A stretch of DNA of 64,000 nt, from positions 49,910 through 113,909 of IMG/VR virus record IMGVR_UViG_3300008448_000014; one strand, written 5' to 3'. The notes beneath the pieces are model-generated. The model ran no database searches and was not told where the DNA came from. It was given only the letters and a program-made list of their open reading frames with translations. The position numbers and the translations under genes were made by a program. Position 1 is the first letter of the stretch; each line of letters starts with the position of its first letter. Source of the DNA: a virus. Positions 54,001 to 63,900 of the stretch are shown here, piece after piece.

Positions 54001-57000
54001 ATATTTAGAGAAGGAAATAAAGATGCTTTATTTAATCCTGAACAATTGACAGGTGAACAAGTATTTAATCAAGTTAGAGAGAACTATGAAGAGCTTGGTG
54101 AAATAGATGCATTAGGAGAAAAGAGATATAATGAACTTGTTAAGAGAACTATTAATTCAATAAGAACAAGAGGTATATCATTTAACGCTGATGAGGTGGT
54201 AACTATAAATGATGAAAATGCTAATTCAAGAGATTATGCTCCAGAAGCTTTTTCTGTAGACTGGAAAAAACATTCTACAGGAGCTCTTAAGTTTTTACTA
54301 TCTACATTAGCAGAAAGAAAAGCATTAAATCAAACTAATGTTGAAAAATTAACACCATTAAAACCTGCTGCATATAATTTATCTAATGAAGGATTTAAAA
54401 TATTAAACTTTAATAGAGTGTTTGCTACATTGTTAGATAGACTACATAATACAAACAGTCCTGAAGAGTTTACTAAAAAGTTTATACAATTAGCAAAAGA
54501 AGATTCAAACTATCTTGCTTTGTTTGTATCATTAGGAGGTAATACAGTTACACATGAATTTGATTTTCCTAACTTTGGAGAGTCAGACTGGAAACTATTT
54601 ATACAATTTTTTAATACATTCTCTAGACAAAAACCAGAAGCATTAATTCAATATACCTCTGAAGAAGGAGATATATACACAGGCCCTGCAAATCTATTCA
54701 CAACAGTTAAACAAACTACTGAAGGATGGATTGATAACATGCGTACTATTGGTAAAGGTGAAGGTGGATTAATTAATTACGATAAAGCTAATAAAGTATA
54801 TAAAATAAACACTGTAAAAATTAAAGATTTATCTGTTAAAAAATCTACAGATCAAATTAAATTTTTAAATGAATTAGGTATAGAATTTAATCAAGGTACT
54901 TATAATGCTCTTAGTAATAAAGAAGCTATTATAAAAGGAGAAACAACTACAGAGGTAAAAGAATTTAATAAAGCTGTATCTAAAATATATACACAACTAG
55001 GAAAGAATAATGACTTAATGACATTTGATGCTAAAAGACTAGCTATTAATGGACCATTAAGAACATTAGCTGAATTATATACAAGAGTTAATAATCCTAA
55101 TCAAGATTCTACATATTTTGGTGTAGAGGGGCAACGCATTGGTTCATTCTCTGAAAACAATGCTCCTTCTTATTTTGAGAATACATTTAATGAGTCTAAC
55201 ACATTAACAGAGCTTTTAGAAAAAATGCCTCAATTAAATGATGTATATTCTAGAGGAAGTGAAATATTAAAACCAGGAGGATTATTTTTTGATAAAGATG
55301 GTAATAGAATAGCTGAACTTAAAGTTGGATATATACAAGGAAGTAAAAATCAATTAGATGGTACAGCAAAAACTACATCTAGATTATCTAGAGGACAAAG
55401 ATTTGTACAAGAAATAAATCAAAATATAAATGGTAATTACTATGTACTTATTCCTGGGGATAGTTCTACAGAGTGGATGATGAACTTAGGAAATGTCATT
55501 TCAATGGATGATGTATTAGATGGTAAGCATTGGGATAAAGTATATAGTATATATAACAACTATTTAAATGATGAAATTAATTTAGCATTATCAGATAGAA
55601 CACAAAACATTTATCAAAGAGCTAAGTCTAAAGAACTTAGAATAATGAAAGATGTACTTCCAGAAAAAATTGTTGAGAAAATAGAATCAATGATTGATAA
55701 TGGAAAAACTTACGATGCTATACAAGAATACATTTCTGATAATAGAACAGATATAAATTCTTCTATAAAAGATTTTATTGATGATATGTCAAAAGAAACA
55801 ATTGATATATTATTAAACTCTAGCCAAATTATAATGGTTGGAGAAAATGAATATGTTATTAATAAGTTTGATACAGAATTCTTAAAAAAATATAATTTAA
55901 ATGATAAAATAACTTTTGATGAGTTAATGAATGTTATAAACTTTGTTAACATTAATTATCAAATAAACAATCAAGAATATCACAAAGTATTATTTGGAGA
56001 TCCTTATCAGTTTAAAACTGCTAAAGGAAAACTAGATGAAACAAAACGTATTAAATCTTTCTTATCTCCTAGAAGAAGAACATTTAATATGACAGAATAT
56101 AATAACTTTTTAAATGATCAATATAACTCTATAGATGGTATTGAACTAGAAGAAGGTGTTCCAGGAAGTCATAAGTATAAATCATATACTAATACTGTAA
56201 CACTTAACACTGTAGAGATTGTTGGTAGTATTGCAACACTTCCTAATGTTCCTGAAAATATAAAAAGTACATTTGCTAAAACAGATGAAACAGATGCAAT
56301 GTCTTGGTTGATGGATAATACACATAAAGAAATTGCTCTTAAAGAAGGACAATGGACAGAACAAGCTGAGGCATTTCATCAATGGCATATGGCTTACACT
56401 AGAAGAGCATTTGATAAAAAAGGGATTAAAGCATACACAAGTGAACAATTAAAAGCAAAAGATGCTAAATTGTTAGAATCTCCTATACCTAAACATAAAC
56501 TTGCTGTAAGAAAACCTATTGTATCTGGTAACAAGTTTAACAAAACAGAAATAGATCTTGTATTAGATAAAACATCTCAGATTCCTTTATATTACAACAT
56601 GGTTGAAGGTACTAATTTAGAGAACATGTATATTCAAATGTTTAATCAAAACATTGGATATAGTATTGTTACAACTGGTAGAAAAGTAGGAGCTGAAGGA
56701 TTACATAATATATATAATAGTGATGGTACATTTAATACAGAACAATTTAATAATGTAATAGAAGTTCCTTGGATAGCGTATGGTACACAAGTGGAAACTA
56801 TGTCTGAAGGAGATAAAACCCAAACAAGAGGTTCTCAACTTACAAAATTAGCTAGCTCTGATTTATATAAAAATGGAGAAGCTATTACTGAAGAAGGTAA
56901 ACAAGCATATGAAAGAAACAATAAAGCATTAGATATGCTTAATGAGAATGCATATAATGAATTATTAAATAAGCTTGGTGTTGTAGATCTTGGAAATACA

Positions 57001-60000
57001 TATGCTCTTGAGAACAAACAAATAATATCAGAAACTCTTATGTATGAAATGATGCGTAGAGACCTTTCTGAAAATGCTATTGATACAATTCAATTAAATG
57101 AAAATGGTGAGTTTATTATGCCATTTGAAGCTTCTCCTTCTTATACACAAATAAAAAACATTCTTTATTCTATGGTGAATAAAGCATTAATTTCTCCTTC
57201 AATGAGTGGTGCTCCACATGTACAGGTTCCTGTAACAATGTTTGAAAAAGCTACAGAAGGAAGAAGTTTTGCTAGAAAAACTGATACAGGTTGGGAGAAG
57301 ATTTCTAAAGCTCAATATAAAGCTCTTACAGAAGAAGAAAAGAAATCTGTTATGCTTACAGATGATACACTTAAATTTTATGAGAATAAAGATGGCAAAC
57401 GCTATTGTGAAGTGATGCTTCCTCATTGGTTTAAGAATAAGTTTGGAGATATGACAGATAAAGAAATATTATCTTACTTAAATACTTCTGAAGGCCAAAA
57501 AATATTAACTGGTATAGGATTTAGAATACCAACACAATCTCTCTCTTCTATAGAAGTATTTAGAGTTAAAGGATTTCTTCCACAGTATATGGGATATACA
57601 GTTGTTGTTCCTTCTGAAATAACTACTAAAGCTGGATCTGACTTTGATATTGATAAATTAAACATGTATCTTAAATCTATATACACTGATAGAAATGGAA
57701 ATGTTAAATTAGTTAAATGGCAAGGAACAGAACAAGCTACAAAAGATTTCTTTGCAAAGGTATATGATGAATCAACAGAAAGAAAAGCTTTAAAGAAAGC
57801 AGAGCTTATAGAAGCTATTGATATATTAGTATATGGACTAGAAGACACTAAAGGATTATTAAACAAATATGGAGAGTATATTCTTTCTATACAAGATAAA
57901 TACGAAGATCCTTTTATGTTTAGAGCTGAAATGGAAAAAGAATTAGATAGATTAAATGATGCTAATCTAAATGCTGAACTAAGACAATCTTACATAAATA
58001 CAATGTATAAGAAATCTCTTGAGAATGAATACTATGATTCATTAGAAGAACTTCTTACACTTGAAGAAAACTTCAATAAACTTATTAGTCCTGTAGATGA
58101 TGCTGGTCTTGAAAAAATGTCTGAAGTATTAGATAGTGCTAGAGGATATAATGAATCTAGTGTTAAAGGAAGACTTATTAATAGAAATTACATGACTAAT
58201 TTACGTCATGCATTTATTACTGGTAAAAGATGGGTTGGTATTGCTGCTGTTAATATTACAAATCTTTCATTGAGACAGAAAAGTAAAGTGTATTTAAACC
58301 CTGCTAAACTTTCTTCTTTATCTGCACAAGAACGTAAGTTTGTACAAGACTTATCAATTGTTCTTCCACATAATAAAGTGAATATTGAGGGACAACAATA
58401 TGTTTCTTTATCTGGAACAAAAACTTCTGATGATAGTCAATTTATTTCAGAAAGATTATCTGGGTATGCTACAGCATTTGTGGATATTGCAAACAAACCT
58501 TTTATTACTAAGATTATAAAGAGTGATATAGTAGTTTCTACATTTATGTTTTTAGAATCTATAGGTGCTGGTAATTCAGGAATATATTTCTTAAATCAAC
58601 CTATTATAGAAAAGTATTTAGAATACTTAGATGGTATAGGATCAAAAAGTGTTATGGGAAAAGATAATCTTGCTTATATAAGAAACATGTTCCCTACAAC
58701 AGAAAAAGCAATAGAAGATGCTAGTATATCTGTAGAAGGATTATTAGATAATATAAAAGAATATTCTGAAAAAGGTGAGTTTTATAGTAACGCTAAATAT
58801 GCTGAACAACAATTAATATTGAATGAGTTTATTAAATACAAAATATTAGCAGATCAGTTATTTAGTTATACACAAGCTACAAACTATGATACAACAAAGT
58901 TTGGCAGTTCAGATTTATATTTCAAAAAACAATTAGGAACAATTGCTGCAAGTAATTTTAATTTGATTTCTAATGTTGATGATGTATTAAAAAATACATT
59001 TATAGGAAAGCAATCTGAGTTATTAGGAAAATCATTCAATGCTTTTGGAGCAATAATGAAAACAGAAGATCCTAAAATAAAAGCATACATGATTGATACT
59101 CTTAAGAAATATGCTTCAAGAAAATACATGTCTGCAGATGATTATATGAAGATTGCTAATTTGATTAACAATTCTTTTATAGATTACATTATACAGAACG
59201 ATAGAACTTATTACAATTTGATTAAGCCAGACCTTGTAGATTCTGCAACAGCTGTTGTAACTAAACTAGAACAAGCTAAACAAAAATATCCTTCTATAAA
59301 ACTATTACAAGACCTTGTTCCTGTACTTAGTAATAGAGAAGATGGAGCTAAATCTATTCAATTGAAAGCAAACGTCAAAGATGCATATAGTGAAAACTTA
59401 TATGTAGGAATGATGAGAGAGTTAAGAGATATTAATCCAGAACTTAATAGTCTATATAATAATATTATTAATGTTGCTATATTACAAGGAACTGCACAAT
59501 CAGCTATATCTTTAAGAAATATTATTCCTGTAGAAGATTATGCTGCTAAGATTACTCCTATTATAAATAATCTTCAACCAAACATAAACTTAGAATCTTT
59601 TTCTAATGGAATGTTTGAAAGAAATAATTTTAATAACAAAGATGTATTTATGGATTATACTCCTTTTGCTAATCCTTCACAAAGAGAAGCAGATGAAATA
59701 CTTAATCCTAATACAGGAGAAACTGAAATATTATATTATATACCAGCATTTAAACAAACAAAAGGTTCACAAAAAGGATTGCTAGTTTTAAATGATAAAT
59801 ACAATTCATTTCAATTAAGCTCTGATTTTATTAAAGTTCCTAAAGTTATAACAGCTAGAGATGGAAGTAAAGTTAATATAGCTACAAGAAGTGAAGTTAC
59901 AGCTAGAGATTATGCATTAATGAAACAAAAAGGTTCACAAGATCTTTATGATGCATACTATTATAAAAAAGTGTATACAACTAATATGGATGAGTTTGGC

Positions 60001-60897
60001 AATCTTCTCCCATTAGTAGTTCCTACTATTGATAAAAAAACAGGAGATGTTCTATATAACTATTATTATAAACAAGTTAATGTATATGGAGATGGTAATA
60101 GAGCTGTAGAATTTAATACAAACTTCACACCTTCTGTTATTGATAATGGTTCTATAACAATTCAAGAAGAACTATCAGACAGTGAAATAGTAAATCAATT
60201 TACTCCACAGATTGCAGAAGAAGTTGTATCTTTACCAATTAAACCAAGTATGCCTAGCAAACCAGCTATTATATCTGAAACAACTGTGACTCAACCTACA
60301 CAACCATTGACTGGAGAAAAAATTAATATCTATGCAGGTACAGGAGAGAATGCTGAGTTAAGTAATTTTGCTGACAGACCTTTTATAGATACAGATGGAG
60401 CAATAGGTTTTGGGTATTCAGAAGTTACAGGTAAGGATATTACTTTTAAAACAGTTGAAGGATATTTTCAAGCTACTAAACTTATATATACAGATGCTTC
60501 TGAATATTGGACAAAAGAAAATACATTAACAGAGCAGGGAATAAAACTTGTAGAACAGTTTGCTAATGCTACTGGAGCACAGGCTAAGTCTTTAGGCAGA
60601 ACTGTAAAAGAATTAAATAAGAAAGATTGGGATGATATTTCTTCTGCTGTAATGAGTGATGGTTTAAGAATGTCTTTTGAACAAAATCCAAATGCTCTTG
60701 CTAAGTTATTAGCTACAGGTAACTCAGAATTAACGCATACACAAGATAAAGGTAAATGGGGCAAAGAGTTTCCAAGATTACTTATGGAAGTAAGAGAAGA
60801 ACTTAGACCTGCGCAAATAGGAGAACAATTAGATTTGTTTACAGAAGAAGACTTAGGTCTTAATACAGATTTTAACCAAGATGATTTTAAATGTTAA
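48097..60897 (+). CDS. giant cargo protein: zincin-like protease, DFDID RNA polymerase, NADAR domain
   Basis: A 4266-residue protein. Residues about 100-235 hold hydrophobic segments (MVGAIAGAVAQDFAIGAV) that could form a membrane channel on entry. Residues about 540-850 are helical, followed by charged spacers. A zincin-like protease has HEIGH at 1821-1825 and a downstream Glu-rich helix (AEERIWDDF) for the third ligand. The RNA polymerase core has D3182-F-D-I-D3186 after TTKAGS, the catalytic double-psi barrel motif of the crAss-like single-chain polymerase (phi14:2 gp66 type). That enzyme is packaged and transcribes early genes after injection. Residues about 4075-4240 are a NADAR domain: ELSNF, TVEGYFQATK with E4121 and K4128, and WGKEFPRLLMEVREEL. 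Far longer than the single-function polymerase, so several cargo proteins appear fused. Confidence 0.88.
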   Translation: MPIFDNELLNNNSDRNYDTGIDRPLGSADIGEVNVNLDMSTGASSGFGVAFKDLAKLGQAPTSTGFDAPFQMVPRSELMANQRYPLYERGLDLENVYGLQQSGLAQLGNGLVKMGAFALGTFGQSFATIPNTFSAIKNGSLSDLSNPDGYEASIDDWMKNVEDYFPNYVTNYERSRGLATAIPFTYGSANFWGDKILKNSGFMVGAIAGAVAQDFAIGAVTEGVGAVPLVAVQLGKASLYLNKLFSGANKVDRVLDLARATGKSEQTLLNIERLGQLAAATKLNNGFRYGMSIYGSARTEAAIESRESYRTIKEELTEQYKLDNFGDEPTPEAIQQIEEYATDAMNARFGINMALLTVSNAVQFGNLFKSFTGAQKGVTSSSLNEFGSAGKIGLKEGTLDTFEKKLPQTFSGKAWEFAKPKAINIFTEGVYEEGGQFAAQKGVEDYYTRKYKTGKESWDFVKEAMYSTNKGLSEQFGSSEGIESMVIGAITAAITGPVVDRITGKSKADNQRLNSTLNILNQYGMTGVLSDKYENTSRSVEIAKQMNEAVNSGNIFKFKNLKADMFFGFVNSRIPIGMHDVTIEQLQMLKDLPKAEFEKTFGMDFNSSNQSTVSGYVDALITKANNINDITTSLNSTFNNPYNRIIDPKTVEEKNEGRKYTMFESWKTDLAHLSYIQQDSNQRITDIQTSISQVNPLLTNNLLTLASSEKGLKELSNSYEQKANMLSESLANLSPVERTSKREEIKKLRTLSEKISISLNSNKIDDPKLFNELINFELNNQDFSQSNALRIDETSNLATYAEDLNKIIDRREKAATQFEDLSTEKGFDKYFAQEEEIQKEKEEEGQQSLFPQDEKFGFLNKSGKKETAEVGREYQIPNMSPAKVRKTGEQFKVTSPTGEVKYYDTREEAKQAADDLNVDFSELTTVKVIALNEDGTIKVEDLAGNIQNINLSTLKGYERLQTEEEKLAKDKETLDRELEQLAPTGGSVQSISPTPGEFIGTDNKAKDVDIVFLATTSPSEDTGGAETNNLPHIKRARTFLNNFKFFKNRNKIKTIIVTPSNVNELGLEGLIQLSYNKNITDELTEDETNVETGFMAQVFIIQTPEGNFFVNDKGEKLNKIGESSSTILDNVVFQTMTSASLVTEGGYTKIRKGQEEQADIALEAYKIFRQELFGQTGYTPYPFAISRGIPNQNVVNGVYEDNHMSDILGPNAERIIAEHNGLIEVVTTGQVENNGELLSFPVGTTLIRFGDLLDFANNKVLTNKQANNVFHVINAMAKDLIAKSSTAKAGKPDYGYITFLKNVLYFKFKGNPTTPSQISIDTTTMNFRIGNKSFPFSEIETRKQELMDALQEAFISVNNKTLTDLGTSKEFTEYVADKDGNLTKVVWANYQSFLLSSKNPDGSTRSVGETPLITHTSKPTENTNSYKQKYSYITDTDILPYDRVPVKEVKPTPTQSPNKIGEYEVNTSTAQTFPINSGPILFTATLSPEGEIAVTVQSNQTISDLSTDPIKIKTIDSSLKANLSPEEIQEFDKKSNEDKAKLFIGAAITQSLNKTLAEQQTTPAVEEVVQPMAPPEVVAQQDIEAKKADIEKRRQEELISAVTTLISYEDFTKTKPKEVIVNNFDVYQYDKYLKKYVLVGAVSSTDTSLESIAAREEGAKDVDFFKDKSLKLDTVSFFWAERTTGRSPITRLTNYKQRTKQGRIDERVGQLLVDINAKYDVELAALEETKPVEDAPYDPSKKKRRGEAPEFRMVGAADVSDRMTDADFEAFKQWHAEKVPFIPFEDLERMVNVNDTEEAWGVFENGIAKFVRGGLRGTEYHEIGHGIWTMLSTAEQEALLNEFRSKPGTFTDRASGKKIEHIDATDTQAEERIWDDFSDFRLGKLPARSLGERIRRLFKMVMDFFKSFGSKPSLKNELFEAIEAGRFKETKLSERAKTMAPKYRAIEGLTEEQTNNYINDMVFQVSRIIFREGNKDALFNPEQLTGEQVFNQVRENYEELGEIDALGEKRYNELVKRTINSIRTRGISFNADEVVTINDENANSRDYAPEAFSVDWKKHSTGALKFLLSTLAERKALNQTNVEKLTPLKPAAYNLSNEGFKILNFNRVFATLLDRLHNTNSPEEFTKKFIQLAKEDSNYLALFVSLGGNTVTHEFDFPNFGESDWKLFIQFFNTFSRQKPEALIQYTSEEGDIYTGPANLFTTVKQTTEGWIDNMRTIGKGEGGLINYDKANKVYKINTVKIKDLSVKKSTDQIKFLNELGIEFNQGTYNALSNKEAIIKGETTTEVKEFNKAVSKIYTQLGKNNDLMTFDAKRLAINGPLRTLAELYTRVNNPNQDSTYFGVEGQRIGSFSENNAPSYFENTFNESNTLTELLEKMPQLNDVYSRGSEILKPGGLFFDKDGNRIAELKVGYIQGSKNQLDGTAKTTSRLSRGQRFVQEINQNINGNYYVLIPGDSSTEWMMNLGNVISMDDVLDGKHWDKVYSIYNNYLNDEINLALSDRTQNIYQRAKSKELRIMKDVLPEKIVEKIESMIDNGKTYDAIQEYISDNRTDINSSIKDFIDDMSKETIDILLNSSQIIMVGENEYVINKFDTEFLKKYNLNDKITFDELMNVINFVNINYQINNQEYHKVLFGDPYQFKTAKGKLDETKRIKSFLSPRRRTFNMTEYNNFLNDQYNSIDGIELEEGVPGSHKYKSYTNTVTLNTVEIVGSIATLPNVPENIKSTFAKTDETDAMSWLMDNTHKEIALKEGQWTEQAEAFHQWHMAYTRRAFDKKGIKAYTSEQLKAKDAKLLESPIPKHKLAVRKPIVSGNKFNKTEIDLVLDKTSQIPLYYNMVEGTNLENMYIQMFNQNIGYSIVTTGRKVGAEGLHNIYNSDGTFNTEQFNNVIEVPWIAYGTQVETMSEGDKTQTRGSQLTKLASSDLYKNGEAITEEGKQAYERNNKALDMLNENAYNELLNKLGVVDLGNTYALENKQIISETLMYEMMRRDLSENAIDTIQLNENGEFIMPFEASPSYTQIKNILYSMVNKALISPSMSGAPHVQVPVTMFEKATEGRSFARKTDTGWEKISKAQYKALTEEEKKSVMLTDDTLKFYENKDGKRYCEVMLPHWFKNKFGDMTDKEILSYLNTSEGQKILTGIGFRIPTQSLSSIEVFRVKGFLPQYMGYTVVVPSEITTKAGSDFDIDKLNMYLKSIYTDRNGNVKLVKWQGTEQATKDFFAKVYDESTERKALKKAELIEAIDILVYGLEDTKGLLNKYGEYILSIQDKYEDPFMFRAEMEKELDRLNDANLNAELRQSYINTMYKKSLENEYYDSLEELLTLEENFNKLISPVDDAGLEKMSEVLDSARGYNESSVKGRLINRNYMTNLRHAFITGKRWVGIAAVNITNLSLRQKSKVYLNPAKLSSLSAQERKFVQDLSIVLPHNKVNIEGQQYVSLSGTKTSDDSQFISERLSGYATAFVDIANKPFITKIIKSDIVVSTFMFLESIGAGNSGIYFLNQPIIEKYLEYLDGIGSKSVMGKDNLAYIRNMFPTTEKAIEDASISVEGLLDNIKEYSEKGEFYSNAKYAEQQLILNEFIKYKILADQLFSYTQATNYDTTKFGSSDLYFKKQLGTIAASNFNLISNVDDVLKNTFIGKQSELLGKSFNAFGAIMKTEDPKIKAYMIDTLKKYASRKYMSADDYMKIANLINNSFIDYIIQNDRTYYNLIKPDLVDSATAVVTKLEQAKQKYPSIKLLQDLVPVLSNREDGAKSIQLKANVKDAYSENLYVGMMRELRDINPELNSLYNNIINVAILQGTAQSAISLRNIIPVEDYAAKITPIINNLQPNINLESFSNGMFERNNFNNKDVFMDYTPFANPSQREADEILNPNTGETEILYYIPAFKQTKGSQKGLLVLNDKYNSFQLSSDFIKVPKVITARDGSKVNIATRSEVTARDYALMKQKGSQDLYDAYYYKKVYTTNMDEFGNLLPLVVPTIDKKTGDVLYNYYYKQVNVYGDGNRAVEFNTNFTPSVIDNGSITIQEELSDSEIVNQFTPQIAEEVVSLPIKPSMPSKPAIISETTVTQPTQPLTGEKINIYAGTGENAELSNFADRPFIDTDGAIGFGYSEVTGKDITFKTVEGYFQATKLIYTDASEYWTKENTLTEQGIKLVEQFANATGAQAKSLGRTVKELNKKDWDDISSAVMSDGLRMSFEQNPNALAKLLATGNSELTHTQDKGKWGKEFPRLLMEVREELRPAQIGEQLDLFTEEDLGLNTDFNQDDFKC

Positions 60898-60916
60898 AAC
60901 CAAAAAATAATAAATT

Positions 60917-63900
60917 ATGAGTTGTGATTTAGGTATACAAAGAATAACAAAAAAGGTTTTAAATAATAAGCCTTGGTTTGAATATCAAGAAGGGGATAAA
61001 TATATTCGTATAATAGATTCTCCTAGTGGAAAAATTAATCAAAGCAACTATAAAGGTGTAGCGGATACAACAGCTAGTGCTATTAATAAAGCAATAAACA
61101 AAGGTTATAAGAATATAGGAGATATTGCTTATTCTATATTTTTAAATGGAAAAGGTGTTGTTGAATTAAATCCTTCTAAAAAACAATTAGATTTATTAAA
61201 TGCTCAAAGAGAAGAAGAAATAGCAGAAATACAACAAGAAGTAGATGAAGAAAATCAAATAAAGGAATTTGATAAACTTAATCAAGAAGCTAATATAAAT
61301 ATTGAAGAAGGTGAAGTTTCACCTATGTTACAGTTACAGAAAGAAGGACAAAAAGCTGCTTCTCCAAAACTAATTAAATTAATGAAAGAATTCATTAAGC
61401 AAATTGGTGTTGATTACAAACTAGTTGAAAATATTGTTGTAAATGGAAAGAAGCAAGATGCTAATGGTGTAGCTCTCATAATGCAGAAACTTATTCAAGT
61501 GGTAGAAGGACAAGAAGATGTTGCTCTACCAGAAGAAGCTATGCACTTTGCTGTAGAGATTATAAAACAAACCAATCCTAAATTATACCAACAGCTTCTT
61601 AAAGAAATCAATGATCATTCCAAATTGAATGAAGTGATTGCTTTATATGGAGATCATCCATTATATCAAAAAGATGGTAGACGTGACATAGTTAAACTTA
61701 AAGAAGAAGCTATTGCTCAAGTGTTAGCAGATAGAATGGAAGATGTTGTTGCAAGAACTTGGTGGCAAAAAATTCTTGATTGGTTAACTCCTAGATTTTT
61801 AAAAGCTGGATTTGACAAAGCTTCTATGGATGTATTGGCAGGTAGACTAGCTAGTGTAGAAGACATTGATGTTTCTAAAGGAAGTGCTTATTTCCAATTA
61901 CAAAAAGGAGAACAAGTGTTCAATGATTTATTAGAAACTTCTAAAAGAATAGAAACAAAAGATGGTGGATATGAATTAGATGGAATAAAATCTGTACGAA
62001 GAGTTTCTGATTTTGCAAAAGAGTTTTACGAAAGAATATTTCCACAGATAGGCAAGACAGCATTTGAAGATGCTGTAAATACATTAAAGGCAGAAAAAGG
62101 AACTGCAGGGCATGCTGATATTGAACATGCTTTAAAGGTGCTTGTAGATCCAGAAACAGGGTTATTGAGAGATCAAATGTTAGATGATGAAGATTATGTT
62201 TCAGAACTTAATTCTAATGATAGAAGAATGTATGAGATACTTAGAGATAATCTAAAAGAACGTTTATTATCATTTAATGAAGGTAATAATAAAGGAACTA
62301 GATTTATGTCTGAGGTAAAGATATTTGATAAGAAAAGAAAAATAGCTGGAACTGTAGATTTTATTGCTGTCACTCCTGAAGGTAAAGTGACCATACTTGA
62401 CTGGAAGTTTATGGATCTTGATACAGATAAGTATGAAGACATTCCTTGGTATAAAGTGGAAGCTTGGAGAATACAGATGGGTAAATACAAAGACATTGTA
62501 GCTACTAATTATAATGTAAAGAGTCAAGACTTTGATCAAACAAGAATGATTCCTATATTAGCTAAGTATACAAAAGCTGATTTTGAAAAAGAAATTCTTC
62601 CTAGACTTTTAGAAATAAGAATAGGAAGTACGAATGTTCAGAACATCCAAGAAGATTACTTACTTCCTTTAGGAACTATGGATGAAAAGACAGGAAATAA
62701 AAAAATTGATAAGTTGATAGAAAAGTTCAATGCTACATATAGAAAACTTGCCGAAGAAAAAGTTAATGAAAATGAAAGAGGAAGTAAAGCTGAACAACTA
62801 AATTCTTTATATAAAGCTATTAGACATTTACAGATTAAAGGAAACATTGTTCCATTAATTAATCAGGCTAAAATATTGAACAAGCAAGTATCAATGTTGT
62901 TAAAAAGATATAAAACTGACTTTGAAGGTAAAGAACCTTCTGAAGTAGATAGTGATAAAATAAATGCATTTGCAGGAATGATTAGAGTGCATCTTGAAGC
63001 ATTACAACCTTACTTAGATCTTAAACAACTAGGAACATTGCTTACTGATGAAACAGAGGAAAATGATAAATTAAAGATAGAACTTAGTCTTACTAGAGAT
63101 AAAGTTGAAGATTTTATATCTGAACTTGTAGACTTAGATGAAACTTTTGGAGAAAAGTTTAATAATACTAGTAGTACACCAGAAAAAGTTGTAAAAGGTA
63201 TTAGTAAATGGTTTTCTAGTATTTCTACAATACAGGTTGCAAATATTCAAACATTATATAAACTTGCAAATAAAGCATTTGCTTTAGCTAATATAGAAAC
63301 TACTGAACAAGTAAAAAGATTAGAAAATCTAAAAGATGAATATCAAACATGGGCATCTTCTAAAGGTTTAAATGTTGGTAATTATTTTAATATTCTTATG
63401 AAAAAAGATAAGAATGAATTAATTGACCAATACTCTAATGAGTTTTATGATGAGTTAAAGAAAAGAATAGCTAAAAAAGATTATAATTGGATACTTAATA
63501 ATGTTAATCAAGATTTGTACAGAGCACATTTAGAAGAATTAACTGAAAAAGAAATACAAGAAATATTATCAAGGCCAAGAGTTGGTACAGAAGAAGACGT
63601 AAAGGCTTCTATAAAGAAAGATATGGCTAAGATTTATAATAAATATGATCTTACTACTAAAACTTCTAATGGTTGGTTAATATATAAACAAGTTAAACTA
63701 TTTCCAATAATAGATAAATGGGAGTCTGCAGAATGGAAAGAACTTAATAAACCAGAGAATGCTCCAGCTAAAAAATTCTATGATTATATAGTAGAAAGAA
63801 ATAAATATTTTCAATCAGTAGGATATTTAAATGGTAAAGCTGCTAAAAGATTTCTTCCTTGGATAAGACAAGGATTTACAGAAGGTCTTATATTTGATGG

